Shown: piece after piece, positions 1 through 8,356 of the stretch
How the letters are laid out: each line of letters opens with the position of its first letter
How positions within the stretch are numbered: the stretch's first letter is position 1
Assembly (NCBI GenBank): GCA_037045435.1
Contig: JBAOID010000039.1
Span: 94,631 to 158,630 of the forward strand
Length of the DNA stretch: 64,000 bases
From: CBDUEF01 sp018063485
Lineage (GTDB): Bacteria; Pseudomonadota; Alphaproteobacteria; Rhodobacterales; Rhodobacteraceae
Reading direction: 5' to 3'
Translations under genes and position numbers: made by a program
Notes under the pieces: model-generated
What the model saw: the letters and a program-made list of their open reading frames with translations, nothing else
Told to the model about the DNA's origin: nothing
Databases searched by the model: none

Positions 1-296
1 TCAAACTGCCCGCCCGGTTCCAGGCTGATATTGGCACCGTTACGGGTCATGCCAATGGTGTTGCCGGCCTCTTGCACCGGGGTCCAGCCATATCGGGATT
101 CGAGCGCCGCGAACAAGGCGGAAACCGAGCGCTCGCCCGCATAGGGCAGCGGCGCGCGGCTGTCGGTAAGCCAGCCAAATTTCTCATGCTCGGTGCCGAT
201 GCGCCAATCGGAGGCAGGTTTGTTGCCCGACTCCATATAGGCGGCAAGTTGGGCAAAATCTTCGATGGGGCCACCGCCGGACTGAGGGATAGACAT
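1..296 (-). CDS. gshA: Glutamate-cysteine ligase, N-terminal part (cut by window edge)
   Basis: This is the first enzyme of glutathione synthesis, joining glutamate and cysteine with ATP in the cytoplasm. The visible 98 residues start at an ATG at 296 and contain the motif IGTEHEKFGW followed by GMTRNGANISLEPGGQF. These are hallmarks of the plant/alphaproteobacterial GCS2-type ligase, where the EHE region and ISLEPGGQ form the substrate and metal site. The rest of the roughly 450-residue enzyme lies outside the window. It reads away from rsmE and the small membrane gene, an order I associate with Rhodobacteraceae. The frame is intact in the visible part. Identification is secure; only completeness is unknown. 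Confidence 0.93.
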   Translation of the reverse strand, partial: MSIPQSGGGPIEDFAQLAAYMESGNKPASDWRIGTEHEKFGWLTDSRAPLPYAGERSVSALFAALESRYGWTPVQEAGNTIGMTRNGANISLEPGGQF

Positions 297-389
297 CGGG
301 CAGCGCCCCTTCCAATTGCGATTTAGCGAATACAGGTGAAGCGGCGGCGCGGGACTGTCAAGGCCGCGCGCGCGGCTGTGACAAAAGCG

Positions 390-970
390 TCACCCGCTTT
401 GGGTCATGCCCTTGCCTGCCCTGCGCCAGATTGTGCGGGTTTCGCCCGCCAGTGCAAGCGCGCTGCTGCGATCAACTGCCGGGCGGGCGGGCGACAGGGC
501 TGCGACCAACAAGCCGGCAATCCATTCCGGGCAAAGTGGCAAAGGCATCGAAGAGCCGCTCGGCACCAGCAGCATCGACCGGGATCAACAGGGCCTGCCC
601 ATCGGCCTGTTTCAGCCGCCAAAGCCTGCGTCCGCGCAGTGTGAGAAGCCGTAGTTCGACAAGTTCCACGATGCTGACAAACCCGCCTGCTTCGGGGCCA
701 AGATAACCGATCTGTGCCTCGTCGACCTCGACCACACCCGGCGCGTCGATGTCTTGGGCAAAGCGGATGCGCCGCCATGCCATGACGGCCCAGGCGCACA
801 GGCCATCCGGTCAGGACAAAGCCTATGGGGGCAAGCAGCAGCCCGCCAAGCCGAATCAGCCAAAGCCCCGCTCCGGCAAGCACCGCCGCTGCGATCATTT
901 CACGATAGCGATGGGCAAGGGCTGTGACCTCGGGGCGGATCAAGACCAATCCCCCAGTGCTGCTTGCCAC
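390..970 (-). CDS. Conserved membrane protein between rsmE and gshA, frameshifted
   Basis: Three minus-strand frames join into one protein. The first begins at a GTG near 970 (VASSTGGLVLIRPEV) and holds two hydrophobic segments, around AAAVLAGAGLWLIRLGGL and LLAPIGFVLTG. The frame then shifts near 785-810 to a soluble part (WRRIRFAQDIDAPGV, then YLGPEAGGFVSIVELVE). It shifts again near 475-490 into a tail ending GETRTIWRRAGKGMTQSG with a stop at 390. I know this only as an uncharacterised protein placed next to rsmE and gshA. The soluble part, rich in short beta-like segments, may resemble a PH-like fold, but I cannot show that. The two shifts are most simply sequencing indels, because each segment continues the previous one sensibly. 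The start codon is uncertain. Confidence 0.6.
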
Positions 971-975
971 AGAGT

Positions 976-1673
976 CTAGGGGCGGCAACGGCGGCAGTAT
1001 CGGCGCGCAGGATGCGCGGGCCAAGGGTGAGGGGATGCACGAAGGTCAAGGCGCGCAGGCGGGTTTGCTCGTCGGCGGAAAAGCCGCCCTCGGGGCCGAT
1101 CAGGATGGCGGCAGGGGGTGGGTTCGGTCAGGCCGGACAAGGCGGGGGTTCGGCCTGCCAGGGCCTCGTCGCACCAGTAGAGGCGGCGTGTGGCGTCCCA
1201 ATTGGCGAGGAGCTTGTCGAGGCGGATCAGGTCGGCCACTTCGGGAACATAGGTGGCCCCACATTGCTCGGCGGCCTCAGTGGCATGGGCTTGAAGGCGG
1301 TCCTGGCGGATGCGTTCGGAATTGGTGTGGCGGGTTTGAACGGGGAGGATGCGGGCAGCCCCCAGTTCCACCGCCTTTTCGACGATGAAATCGGTGCGGG
1401 CCTTTTTGATCGGGGCAAAGATCAGCCACAGGTCTGGCGGCAGACGCAAGGGTGCCGATTGGGTCTGCGCGATCAACACACCGCCGCGCTTGCCGGTTTC
1501 GGCAACGGTCGCCTGCCATTCGCCATCGCGCCCGTTGAACAGCGCCACCGCTGCCCCGCGTGAGAGGCGCATGACATTGAAAAGATAGTTCGCCTGATGC
1601 CTCGGACAAGGCCACGGCTTGCCCTGCGGCCAAGCGGCTGATCTACATAGAGCCTGATTTTTGCATCTGACAT
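976..1673 (-). CDS. rsmE: 16S rRNA m3U1498 methyltransferase RsmE, frameshifted
   Basis: RsmE methylates N3 of U1498 in 16S rRNA using S-adenosylmethionine. The gene starts at ATG 1673 with MSDAKIRLYVDQPLG, the typical N-terminus. It shifts frame into AAGQAVALSEASGEL and again into MRLSRGAAVALFNGRDGEW, then runs on through PIKKARTDFIVEKAVELG and the conserved VQTRHTNSER. The SPOUT-fold cofactor segment LIGPEGGFSADEQ appears only in another frame near 1090-1110, so there is a further indel there. The end, LGPRILRADTA, lies close to the stop at 976-978. Three or more indels in a conserved gene of normal length indicate sequence error rather than decay. It lies head to head with ubiA. Confidence 0.85.
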
Positions 1674-1685
1674 GAGACTGAACCT

Positions 1686-2649
1686 ATGACCGAGCCGCAG
1701 CAAATGCCAGAGGCCAGCCGTGTTGTCGATGCGCCTGCGGGCAATTGGGTGGACAAGTATGCGCCACCCGCCGCAAGGCCGTTTCTGCGATTGAGCCGGG
1801 CAGATCGGCCGATTGGCACCTGGCTGCTGTTGATTCCGTGCTTTTGGGGGATTGCGCTGGCGGCGCTGGTCGACGGGTTACAAGCCGTTGGATTTGTGGC
1901 TGGTGCTGTCGGCCTCAATCGGGGCGTTTTTGATGCGCGGAGCGGGCTGCACCTGGAACGACATCACCGATCGCCATATTGACGCCAGCGTGGCGCGCAC
2001 AAGGTCGCGGCCTTTGCCCTCGGGGCAGGTGAGCGTGCGGGGCGCGCTGATCTGGATGGGCGTGCAGGCGGCGCTGGGGGCGGTGATCTTGTTCAGCTAT
2101 AACGGGCTGGCAATCGGGTTGGGGGTGGCCTCGCTGGCATTGGTGGCGATTTACCCTTTTGCCAAACGCTTTACATGGTGGCCGCAAGTATTTTTGGGGC
2201 TGGCGTTCAATTGGGGCGCCTTGCTGCTTTATGCCGCCCATGCGGGGCAGTTGAGCCTGTCGGCGCTGTTGCTTTACGGCGCCGGGATCACCTGGACACT
2301 GTATTATGACACGATCTATGCCTGTCAGGATCTGGATGACGATGCGCTGATCGGGGTGAAATCGACGGCGCGGCTGTTTGGGGCGGATACGCGGCGTTGG
2401 CTGTGGGGGTTTAACGGCGCGACGGTGGTGCTGATGGGGGCGGCCGTGGTGGCGCTGCCGCTGCCGCCCTCGGGGGTTCTGTCGACGCTGATGGCGCTGG
2501 GCGGGGTCTGGGCCTTTGGCTGGCATATGGTCTGGCAGATGCGGCGGTTAAGAGTGGAAGAGCCGGCGTCATGCCTTGCCGTATTCCGGTCAAACCGCGA
2601 TGCGGGATTGATTGCTGCGCTGTTTCTCGCCGCTGCGGTCTTGCTTTGA
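1686..2649 (+). CDS. ubiA: 4-hydroxybenzoate polyprenyltransferase UbiA, one frameshift
   Basis: UbiA attaches the polyprenyl tail to 4-hydroxybenzoate in ubiquinone synthesis and is an integral membrane protein. The N-terminus from ATG 1686 reads to about 1870 (LSRADRPIGTWLLLIPCFWG), then the frame changes and the rest runs unbroken to 2649. Both Asp-rich prenyl-diphosphate/Mg2+ motifs are present: GAGCTWNDITDRHID in the first half and CQDLDDDALIGVKSTA in the second. About eight hydrophobic segments surround them, and the total length of roughly 320 residues is normal. The shift between about 1860 and 1880 is probably a single-base sequencing error. It is divergent from rsmE, with 12 bases between the start codons. 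Confidence 0.92.
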
Positions 2650-2739
2650 TTGCAAGGGCCTGCCATGCGGCTTATGCAGTTTTTGGCGCACTGGCGGCCC
2701 CTCTGCTTATCCCTTTGACTGTTTGGATGTTCTGACCTC

Positions 2740-4731
2740 GTGACGTTTCTGCGCAAAATTCAGCTTAACCAGACGCAATTGGCCATTTTCGCCTTTGTGG
2801 TGGCGGCGCTCGTTTGCGCGATGATTGCCTATCTGGCGGCTTTGGTGATCGAGAATCGCTCGGCCGCGGCGGTAAAATCGCGGTTGCTGACGGATGGAAT
2901 CACCTGGGCGACGGTTGCGGCGGATGGATTGCAGGTGCATCTGAGCGGCACAGCGCCGAATGAGGCCGCGCGCTATCGGGCGGTCAATCTGGCGGGAACC
3001 GAGGTGGAATTATCGCGCATCCGCGACAATCTGGATGTGGCCCCCACCAAGATGATCCAAGCGCCGCGCTTCTCGGTTGAGATGCTGCGCAATGATGATG
3101 GCATACAGCTGATCGGCCTGTTGCCCGAGGGAGATGGCCGCGATGCCCTGGCTGCGGATGCGCAGGCGCTTAGCCCCGATATTCCCGTGGCCGATATGCT
3201 GGAAACCTCGGCCTATCCGACCCCCGAGGGGTGGGATGCGGCGTTTTCCTATGGCGTTGCGGCGTTGAAGCTGTTGCGGCGATCCAAGATTTCGGTGGCG
3301 GCGGATAGGGTCGCAATCACCGCGATTGCCTCGTCTGAAAATGAAAAGCGTTTGTTCGAATTGCAGTTGCAAAGCACCAAGCCTGCCGGGCTGACGGTGA
3401 CAATTGATGTATCGGCTCCGCGCCCGGTGCTGACGCCATTTACCTTGCGCTTTGTGATGGACGGCGAGGGGGCGCGATTTGATGCCTGCTCTGCCGATAC
3501 TGACAAGGCCAAGGCCAGGATCGTGGCGGCGGGTGTCGCGGCAGGCGTGGATGCCCGTGCGATCAATTGCACCGTTGGTTTGGGCGTGCCGTCACCCTCT
3601 TGGGCTGTGGCAGCCGAAGCGGGAATTCTGGCAGTGAAGGAACTGGGCGCGGCGACGATCACCTTTTCCGATGCCGACCTTACACTTTTGGCTGATTTGT
3701 CGGTACCGCAAGCGGTGTTTGATCGCGTGGTGGGAGAGTTGCAAACCGCGCTTCCTGCCGTATTCTCGCTGAACGCAACTTTGCCCAAAGTGGCAAGTGG
3801 GGTAAATCAGGGACCGGCGGAGTTCACAGCAACCCTTGCCGCAGAAACCGGGCGGGTAGAGTTACGGGGTCGTTTGGCCGATGAGCGCCAGCGCGCAGCG
3901 GTTGACAGCTATGCGCGGGCCGAGTTCGGGTCTGCCAAGGTCTATATCGCAACCCGCCCCGATCCCGAACTACCCGATGGCTGGCCAGTGCGGGTCTTGG
4001 CGGGATTGCAGGCCTTGGCCGAATTGGACAACGGCAGTCTGCTGGTGCGTGCCGATGTGGTCGAGATCAAGGGCGTGACCGGATCGCAGAACGCGCGGGC
4101 CCGGATTTCGCAGATCCTGTCGGAAAAATTGGGACAGGGCAAAACCTTCAAGGTCGATGTCACCTATGACAAGCAACTTGATCCCTTGGCGGCACTTCCG
4201 ACACCGCAGGACTGTATCGAGGCCGTGGATACCGTGTTGATCAAGCAAAAGATCACCTTCACCCCCGGCTCTGCCGAGGTGGATGCGGCATCAGGCAAGG
4301 TGATGCAGGCGCTTGCGGTGGCGCTGAAGGGCTGCAACGGCATTCAGATCGAGATCGGTGGTTATACCGACAGTCAGGGATCGGAAGAGGGCAACCGCGC
4401 CCTCAGTCAGGCGCGGGCCGAGGCGGTGCTGGTGGCCTTGCAGGGGCGCCAGGTGGATGTGTCGGGTATGGTGGCCAAAGGCTATGGCGAGGCCGATCCG
4501 ATAGGAGACAATACCACCGAGAGCGGGCGCGAATTGAATTGGCGGATTGAATTCGTGCTGATCGGGCAGCCGCAGGTTGAACAGGCCAGCGTTGCCGAAT
4601 CAACACTGCCGGGTCGGGACAGCACAGTGCCGACTGTGGACGCGCCGGATTTTTCGGGTGATACAACCCCATCGGTTGCCCCGCAGCAGCGGACGATCCG
4701 CCCCAAGGCGCGGCCGGACAGCAACGGATAG
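2740..4731 (+). CDS. OmpA-family protein with N-terminal anchor and BON-like repeats
   Basis: This is a 663-residue envelope protein. Residues about 10-40 form a single hydrophobic anchor (LAIFAFVVAALVCAMIAYLAALV). The middle of about 400 residues has repeated segments of the kind VQLSGxxPxxxxR, reminiscent of BON-type domains (for example LQVHLSGTAPNEAARYRAV and VELRGRLADERQRAAVDSY). The C-terminal domain is OmpA-like and expected to bind peptidoglycan: ITFTPGSAEVD, GGYTDSQGSEEGNRALSQAR and VAKGYGEADPIGDN match the family's conserved residues. After it comes a proline/threonine-rich tail. The start is taken as the GTG at 2740, directly ahead of the basic-hydrophobic N-terminus. It probably forms an operon with the coiled-coil protein 12 bases downstream. 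Confidence 0.86.
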   Translation: MTFLRKIQLNQTQLAIFAFVVAALVCAMIAYLAALVIENRSAAAVKSRLLTDGITWATVAADGLQVHLSGTAPNEAARYRAVNLAGTEVELSRIRDNLDVAPTKMIQAPRFSVEMLRNDDGIQLIGLLPEGDGRDALAADAQALSPDIPVADMLETSAYPTPEGWDAAFSYGVAALKLLRRSKISVAADRVAITAIASSENEKRLFELQLQSTKPAGLTVTIDVSAPRPVLTPFTLRFVMDGEGARFDACSADTDKAKARIVAAGVAAGVDARAINCTVGLGVPSPSWAVAAEAGILAVKELGAATITFSDADLTLLADLSVPQAVFDRVVGELQTALPAVFSLNATLPKVASGVNQGPAEFTATLAAETGRVELRGRLADERQRAAVDSYARAEFGSAKVYIATRPDPELPDGWPVRVLAGLQALAELDNGSLLVRADVVEIKGVTGSQNARARISQILSEKLGQGKTFKVDVTYDKQLDPLAALPTPQDCIEAVDTVLIKQKITFTPGSAEVDAASGKVMQALAVALKGCNGIQIEIGGYTDSQGSEEGNRALSQARAEAVLVALQGRQVDVSGMVAKGYGEADPIGDNTTESGRELNWRIEFVLIGQPQVEQASVAESTLPGRDSTVPTVDAPDFSGDTTPSVAPQQRTIRPKARPDSNG

Positions 4732-4743
4732 GACGAACCAGAT

Positions 4744-5073
4744 ATGAATCGCACCGAATTCATCATTGCCACCGCGATCATTCTGCTGGTCGCCTTTGCG
4801 ATGGGTTGGTTCACCTATTGGCTGATGCACCGCTTTACACGTGTTGCCGGAGGAGACATGGCCGAGTTGGACGGCTTGGCGCAGTCTTTGCATGAGGCCG
4901 AGGAAGTGCGGGATCAGGCACTTGTGTACCTGGATCAGCGCGAGACCGAGTTGACGGGGCAAATCGCTCAGACCGAAGCCGAGTTGCGCGCGGCTATGGA
5001 AGGCTTGCGCGATGCGCGGCATGAGGCACAGGAAATGCGCGATTACATCGAGCGGATGCACGCCAACGGCTGA
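4744..5073 (+). CDS. Small membrane-anchored coiled-coil protein
   Basis: This is a 109-residue protein with one N-terminal transmembrane helix (about residues 5-27, FIIATAIILLVAFAMGWFTY). A charged, heptad-like segment follows, rich in Glu, Arg, Gln and Ala (about residues 45-105), and probably forms a coiled coil. It starts 12 bases after the OmpA-family gene and on the same strand, so the two are likely co-transcribed and may act together at the inner face of the cell envelope. No enzyme motif is visible. I recognise the type only as a conserved hypothetical protein of Rhodobacterales. The reading frame is intact. Confidence 0.8.
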   Translation: MNRTEFIIATAIILLVAFAMGWFTYWLMHRFTRVAGGDMAELDGLAQSLHEAEEVRDQALVYLDQRETELTGQIAQTEAELRAAMEGLRDARHEAQEMRDYIERMHANG

Positions 5074-5130
5074 TTTGGCGCGGCGCGCCAATTGGGGCGC
5101 TGCCCCCATGCCGCTTTGCGGCTTCCCCCG

Positions 5131-5153
5131 GGAATATTTGGAGACAGATGAAA
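5131..5153 (+). repeat. Rhodobacterales-type extragenic element, copy 1
   Basis: The segment reads GGAATATTTGGAGACAGATG plus AAA and is preceded by GC-rich sequence with short inverted repeats (5,095-5,130). It lies between two convergent genes. A second copy with the same core, GGRATATTT then ACAGATGAAA, occurs on the minus strand at 15,311-15,334. From memory, similar sequence is common after genes in Rhodobacteraceae. The GC-rich hairpin part may act as a transcription terminator. Confidence 0.6.
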
Positions 5154-5942
5154 TCAGGCGGCGAGGATGGTTTTCATCAAGTCTGATTTGGGGTTTTGCA
5201 GATCGTCAATCACGTTGAAATGGTGTTTGTCCGGGGATGCGGTCCAAGGGCAGGCCCAGTTCTCTGACAACAGGCGCGCGTGCCACAGGAAGGCGGGGCG
5301 TTCCATGGCACCTACCCAGATATGGGCCTGGGTTTCGGTGCGGCGGGTCAGATGGGCAGGGCCTTCGCTGCGGGCCTCGTCTGGGGTGAGGTGGAGGGTT
5401 TGGTTCATCTCGGTCTGCATCAGGGGGGCGAGATCGGAAAGCGGCGAGATTGGCACAACGCGGGTGATGCCTGTGAGCGCAATATCGGTGCAGGCCATGC
5501 GGGCGGCGAGATGTCCGCCTGCGGAATGGCCGGTGATCACGGTTGGGCCTGCGACCAATGCCTGTGCCGCACGGGTGGTGGTGGCGATTTCCCGGGTTAT
5601 CTGGGCAATGCGGGCCTCGGGGGCCAGGGTGTAGGAGGGCATGGCGCAAGCCCAGCCCCGTGAGAGCGCGCCAGCCGCAAAATGCGACCAGCTTTCGCGG
5701 CCAAAGTCACACCAATAGCCGCCGTGGATGAAGATCATCAGACCCTTGGCTTTGCTCTGGGGCATGAACAGATCGAAAGCGTTGCGCGGGTTTGGGCCAT
5801 AGGGAAGGGCGAGACGCGCGCGAGAGCCAAGGGCTGCGCGAAAGCGTGCCGCCTCGGCTTCCCATCTCGCGGGAAGGGTTTCAGAGCCGGGAATAAACGC
5901 GCCATTGGCATAGGCGCGGTCCATATCGGTTTCCAGCGGCAT
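5154..5942 (-). CDS. Alpha/beta hydrolase, arylformamidase-like
   Basis: This 262-residue cytoplasmic hydrolase carries the oxyanion-hole motif HGGYW typical of kynurenine formamidases and related esterases, and the nucleophile elbow GHSAGGH. Likely acid and base residues are the Asp in PLSDLAPL and the His in SPDKHHFNVID. The ATG at 5942 is preferred over an upstream TTG because AGAGGA sits just before it. It could open N-formylkynurenine in tryptophan breakdown, but no other kynurenine gene is nearby, so the substrate is open and a general carboxylesterase remains possible. It converges with the coiled-coil gene and diverges from the aldehyde dehydrogenase gene. Confidence 0.82.
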   Translation of the reverse strand: MPLETDMDRAYANGAFIPGSETLPARWEAEAARFRAALGSRARLALPYGPNPRNAFDLFMPQSKAKGLMIFIHGGYWCDFGRESWSHFAAGALSRGWACAMPSYTLAPEARIAQITREIATTTRAAQALVAGPTVITGHSAGGHLAARMACTDIALTGITRVVPISPLSDLAPLMQTEMNQTLHLTPDEARSEGPAHLTRRTETQAHIWVGAMERPAFLWHARLLSENWACPWTASPDKHHFNVIDDLQNPKSDLMKTILAA

Positions 5943-6047
5943 ATGTCCTCTTGATTTGATCAAATTATTGCTCCCGATTCATGCGGGAACTGGACTTTTA
6001 CTCTGCCAGAGGGCATTCCAAGTGCAAGCTTGAAATGGGAGGCCCCA

Positions 6048-7526
6048 ATGCTCGATTCCGTGACCGATCTGCGCTCTATCCTGAAAGACCCCAGCCTTTT
6101 GCCGAACAAAGCCTATGTGGCGGGCAAATGGATCGAGGCCGAGGATGGCGCAACCTTTGATGTAAAAAATCCCGCGCGTGGCGATGTGATTGCCAAGGTT
6201 CCCGACCTGACCCGTGCCGATGCGGCCCGCGCGATTGCCGCCGCCGATGTGGCGCGGCGCGAATGGGCAGCGCGCACCGGCAAGGAACGCGCGGCGGTGA
6301 TGCGCAAATGGTTCGATCTGTGTATGGCGAATGTCGATGATCTGGGTGCGATCCTGACCGCAGAGATGGGCAAACCTTTGGCTGAGGCCAAGGGTGAGGT
6401 GGCTTACGGTGCCAGCTTTATCGAGTGGTTTGGCGAAGAGGCAAAGCGGATTTATGGCGAGACCATCCCCGGCCATCAGCGCGACAAGCGGATCACCGTG
6501 ATCAAACAGCCGATTGGGGTTGCGGCCTCGATCACGCCGTGGAATTTCCCGAACGCGATGATCGCGCGAAAAGTGGCTCCGGCTTTGGCGGCCGGTTGCG
6601 GGTTTGTGGCGCGGCCTGCGGCGGAAACGCCGCTGTCGGCAATTGCTTTGGCGGTTCTGGCGGAACGCGCGGGGGTACCTGCGGGGGTGTTCTCGGTGAT
6701 CACCTCGTCGCGCTCATCCGATATTGGCAAGGAATTTTGCGAGAATCCGGCCATTCGCAAGCTGACCTTTACCGGATCAACCGAAGTGGGGCGTATCCTG
6801 TTGCGGCAAGCGGCAGGGCAGGTGCTCAAATGCTCGATGGAATTGGGCGGCAATGCACCCTTCATCGTGTTCGACGATGCCGATCTGGATGCGGCTGTCG
6901 AAGGCGCGATGATCTCGAAATTCCGCAACAACGGGCAGACCTGTGTGTGTGCCAATCGGATCTATGTGCAGGCCGGGGTTTACGATGCCTTTGCCGAAAA
7001 GCTGGCCGTGGCGGTGAAAAAGCTGAACATTGGCGATGGGCTGACGGCTGGGGTGACGACCGGCCCGTTGATCAACGCCGATGCGGTGGTGAAGGTTGAG
7101 GAGCATATCGCCGATGTTCTGGCGGGCGGCGGCAAGGTTCTGACGGGTGGCAAGCGCCATGCTTTGGGCGGTACGTTCTTTGAGCCGACGGTGGTGACGG
7201 GGGTGAAGCCCGATATGAAGGTGGCCACCGAGGAAACCTTTGGGCCGCTGGCACCTTTGTTCAAATTCGACACCGAAGAAGAGGTGATCCGCCGCGCCAA
7301 TGACACGATTTTCGGCTTGGCCAGCTATTTCTACGCCCGCGACATTGGCCGGATCACCCGCGTTCAAGAGGGGCTGGAATATGGCATGGTGGGGGTCAAC
7401 ACTGGCCTGATTTCAACCGAAGTAGCGCCCTTTGGCGGGGTTAAACAGTCTGGCCTGGGCCGCGAAGGCAGCCATCATGGGATCGAGGATTACATGGAAA
7501 TGAAATATATCTGCCTTTCTGTCTGA
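6048..7526 (+). CDS. gabD: NAD(P)-dependent succinate-semialdehyde-type dehydrogenase
   Basis: This 492-residue aldehyde dehydrogenase most resembles the GabD group, which oxidises succinate semialdehyde to succinate in GABA catabolism. Visible landmarks are ITPWNFPNAM (cofactor pocket), FTGSTEVG (NAD(P) binding), the general base in MELGGNAPF, the catalytic cysteine in NNGQTCVCANR, and ETFGPLAPLFKF near the C-terminus. The ATG at 6048 follows GGGAGG by five bases, so it is preferred to the upstream TTG. A strong hairpin terminator follows at 7,546-7,574. The exact aldehyde cannot be read from sequence, and glutarate semialdehyde is an alternative. The frame is intact. Confidence 0.9.
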   Translation: MLDSVTDLRSILKDPSLLPNKAYVAGKWIEAEDGATFDVKNPARGDVIAKVPDLTRADAARAIAAADVARREWAARTGKERAAVMRKWFDLCMANVDDLGAILTAEMGKPLAEAKGEVAYGASFIEWFGEEAKRIYGETIPGHQRDKRITVIKQPIGVAASITPWNFPNAMIARKVAPALAAGCGFVARPAAETPLSAIALAVLAERAGVPAGVFSVITSSRSSDIGKEFCENPAIRKLTFTGSTEVGRILLRQAAGQVLKCSMELGGNAPFIVFDDADLDAAVEGAMISKFRNNGQTCVCANRIYVQAGVYDAFAEKLAVAVKKLNIGDGLTAGVTTGPLINADAVVKVEEHIADVLAGGGKVLTGGKRHALGGTFFEPTVVTGVKPDMKVATEETFGPLAPLFKFDTEEEVIRRANDTIFGLASYFYARDIGRITRVQEGLEYGMVGVNTGLISTEVAPFGGVKQSGLGREGSHHGIEDYMEMKYICLSV

Positions 7527-7545
7527 GATTGGCACCATTGCAAAG

Positions 7546-7574
7546 CAAGCCGCCCCCGATAACGGGGCGGCTTG
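7546..7574 (+). terminator. Rho-independent-type terminator after gabD
   Basis: A perfect 11-bp stem (7,546-7,556 with 7,564-7,574) closes a 7-nt loop. It is followed by a short T-rich stretch (tctgttt). It lies 20 bases after the dehydrogenase stop codon and separates that gene from the SDR/aminotransferase pair. Confidence 0.8.
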
Positions 7575-7621
7575 TCTGTTTCGTGGGGCTGGCTTAGCCT
7601 TGGCCAAAATGGGGGCGACAG

Positions 7622-8353
7622 ATGGCACGGATTGCGGTGGTGACGGGGGCTGCGGGCGGCATGGGGCGGGCGATCACTGCGCGGTTGCTGGAGGATGGGC
7701 TGCATGTGGTGGGCGTGGATATCGACGCACCCGCGCTGTTGATGATGGCGGCAGATCATGGCGCAGGGTTCAGTGCCGAGGCGGTCGATTTGACCGATCC
7801 CGAGGCGATTGGCGATCTGTTTGACAGGCTGGTAGCGCGGCATGGCGGGGTGGATGTGTTGATCAACAACGCCGGCACCTGCTTTATGTCGGATTTCCCC
7901 GACATCCCGGCGGGCGAGTTTGAGCGGCAGATGGCGGTGAATTTTGGCTCGGCGTTTCACTGCTGCCAAGGGGCGGTGAAGGCGATGCTGGGGCGGCCAG
8001 GAGTGCGCAAGATCGTCAATATTTCCTCGAACGGGGCGTATAATTTCGACGTGTTCGATCCGCCACATTATCGGGCGAGCAAGGCCGCGATGGACACGCT
8101 GACCAAGGATTTGGCGCGGCGCTATGCGCGGGAAAAGATTGCGGTGAACTCGATTGCGCCTGCGATGACGCAAACGCCCTTGTTCAATGTCTTGAGTGAG
8201 GACGTGCTGGCGAAAGCAATTTCTGCGATGCCGCATGGGGTGGCGATGCAGGCCAGCCAAATTGCGGATTGGGTTGGGTTTCTGGTGTCAGCGGCGGGTG
8301 ATGTGTCATCCGGCAATGTGATCATTCTGAACCAGGGACGGGATGTGCGCTAG
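7622..8353 (+). CDS. SDR-family oxidoreductase
   Basis: This is a 243-residue classical short-chain dehydrogenase. It has the nucleotide-binding motif TGAAGGMGRA at the N-terminus, the structural motif NNAG, and the catalytic Ser (NISSNGAYN) and YRASK. Asp in VGVDID at the end of the second strand suggests NAD rather than NADP. The substrate is unknown. Its stop is three bases before the start of an aminotransferase, so the two are very probably one operon and may act in sequence, with an alcohol oxidised to an oxo compound and then transaminated. That link is inference from spacing only. Confidence 0.85.
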   Translation: MARIAVVTGAAGGMGRAITARLLEDGLHVVGVDIDAPALLMMAADHGAGFSAEAVDLTDPEAIGDLFDRLVARHGGVDVLINNAGTCFMSDFPDIPAGEFERQMAVNFGSAFHCCQGAVKAMLGRPGVRKIVNISSNGAYNFDVFDPPHYRASKAAMDTLTKDLARRYAREKIAVNSIAPAMTQTPLFNVLSEDVLAKAISAMPHGVAMQASQIADWVGFLVSAAGDVSSGNVIILNQGRDVR

Positions 8354-8356
8354 GCG

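Noticed and set aside
5154..5942. Firm assignment as kynurenine formamidase
   Set aside because: The HGGYW motif fits, but related esterases share it and no tryptophan-degradation gene is nearby.
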